This document shows, piece after piece, positions 12,867 through 13,564 of a stretch of 13,564 bases of DNA. Source of the stretch: an uncultured Phascolarctobacterium sp. (lineage in GTDB: Bacteria; Bacillota; Negativicutes; Acidaminococcales; Acidaminococcaceae). A program made the translations under genes and the position numbers. The stretch spans positions 1 through 13,564 of the forward strand of contig UQWU01000044.1 of NCBI GenBank assembly GCA_900544885.1, in the 5' to 3' direction. Positions within the stretch are counted from its first letter, which is position 1; each line of letters begins with the position of its first letter. Below the pieces are notes generated by a model that did not search any database, had not been told where the DNA came from, and saw only the letters and a list, made by a program, of their open reading frames with translations.

Positions 12867-13564
12867 CCGCTATTACTCCTTCCAGATAACGTTCTACTAA
12901 TTGAACAGTTTCTTCATCATCGATACGACGGCACAAAGCTTCTATTTTAGCCTTAGCCATCATATCAATAGCATCAGCTTCGCTAAAGCCACGGCTGCAC
13001 AAGTAGAATAATAAATCCTCATCCATTTTGCCGATGCTGGCACCGTGATTACCCTGTACATCTTCTTCACTACACAGAATCAAAGGAATAGACTGATTAA
13101 CAACATCATCACTTAAAAGCAATACTGTTTCTTTTTCATCACCGGTAGCACCAGCACTACCGTTTTTGAAATCGATAGTGCCGCGATAGATTTTAAAAGC
13201 ACCTTCCTGCAATACACCATCAGCAGTCATAACACAATCAGTTTTCTTGCCATAGTGGTTAGCAATAAAGTTCAAATCGATATGCTGCTTATGACGTCCA
13301 TAATAACCTACTGCTGCATTAAAGCTGCTTTGATCGCCGTTTAATTCAGTACGTACACCATTATAAATTTTGGCAGCACCTAATTGTAATTGAACGACTT
13401 CAAAACGAGCATCCTCTGCCAATTCACAACCTACGTCGTTTAGATGGGTAAAACCATTACCTAAAAGCTGCACTTGAACTAATTTTACTTTAGCACCGGC
13501 AGCTGCCGCAATTTTAGTTTGCACTGCGGCAATACCATCAGCCACAGAAGTAGATGCAAAAGCA
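12856..13564 (-). CDS. sufD: SufD, Fe-S cluster assembly protein (5' end beyond the window)
   Basis: The visible 236 codons are the C-terminal part of a SufB/SufD-family protein. They read as a beta-helix (VQVQLLGNGFTHLNDVGCEL and onward), with the family's G-x-x-S-F-N-x-A-V-G-Y-Y-G region and a late N-H-G-A-S-I-G-K-M-D-E-D motif (about 188-199 of the 229 residues after the in-frame GTG 13545). The C-terminal helix pair contains LCSRGFSEADA. The frame stays open to the right edge, so that GTG is internal rather than a start. The N-H-G rather than H-x-A-T context and the position before sufS favour SufD over SufB. SufD works with SufB and SufC as the cluster scaffold; those genes are probably just outside the window. 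Confidence 0.88.
   Translation of the reverse strand, partial: AFASTSVADGIAAVQTKIAAAAGAKVKLVQVQLLGNGFTHLNDVGCELAEDARFEVVQLQLGAAKIYNGVRTELNGDQSSFNAAVGYYGRHKQHIDLNFIANHYGKKTDCVMTADGVLQEGAFKIYRGTIDFKNGSAGATGDEKETVLLLSDDVVNQSIPLILCSEEDVQGNHGASIGKMDEDLLFYLCSRGFSEADAIDMMAKAKIEALCRRIDDEETVQLVERYLEGVIADGE

Overview
The window is 13.5 kb of AT-rich bacterial DNA whose gene content and style suggest a low-GC Bacillota. The evidence is the SufD-SufS-SufU iron-sulfur cluster genes, strong AGGAGG-type ribosome binding sites, a YkpA/YbiT-like ABC-F protein, tRNAs with genome-encoded CCA, and U-tract hairpin terminators. A member of the Negativicutes is my best guess, from overall impression only; nothing here proves the genus. 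Only the ABC-F gene is clearly on the + strand; everything else of substance is on the - strand.

Layout from left to right. Positions 1-240 hold the 5' end of an IS30-family insertion sequence running off the left edge. Positions 240-880 are an AT-rich stretch with no convincing gene, only decayed or tiny ORFs and two hairpins. Positions 878-1233 are a complete tRNA operon (Asn-GTT, Glu-TTC, Val-TAC) with a near-consensus promoter and an intrinsic terminator. Positions 1284-1890 hold a YhcH/NanQ-type sugar anomerase gene with its own promoter, divergent from the ABC-F ATPase at 1995-3551. A perfect bidirectional terminator separates ABC-F from the convergent pair lipase (4255-5637) and family-4 uracil-DNA glycosylase (3610-4251), which are spaced 3 nt apart.

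The centre (5694-11061) is one transcription unit read leftward. It has an array of TTAACA-like boxes in front of the promoter, a solute-binding lipoprotein, a strong intercistronic hairpin, two permeases, the ATPase, a xylose-isomerase-like TIM-barrel enzyme, an easily missed 22-residue membrane peptide gene, and a terminator. The transporter has the gene order and protein character of a Ugp-type importer (glycerol-3-phosphate or a related sugar or sugar-phosphate). The repeats match the spacing of Bacillus-type Pho boxes (TTAACA-N5-TTAACA), so a phosphate-starvation-controlled importer is a coherent, untested reading.

The right end (11156-13564) holds the 3' part of a suf operon: SufD (5' end off the window), SufS and SufU, closed by a perfect 15-bp terminator stem. 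It supplies cysteine-derived sulfur and a scaffold for Fe-S cluster assembly. The family-4 glycosylase in this window is one expected client of that pathway.

I found no CRISPR array, phage module or obvious defence system. The observations most worth following are the Pho-box-like array, the 22-residue membrane peptide at the end of the transporter operon, the TIM-barrel enzyme occupying the place of UgpQ, the unknown C-terminal domain of the secreted lipase, and the start-codon-sequestering hairpin in the insertion sequence.
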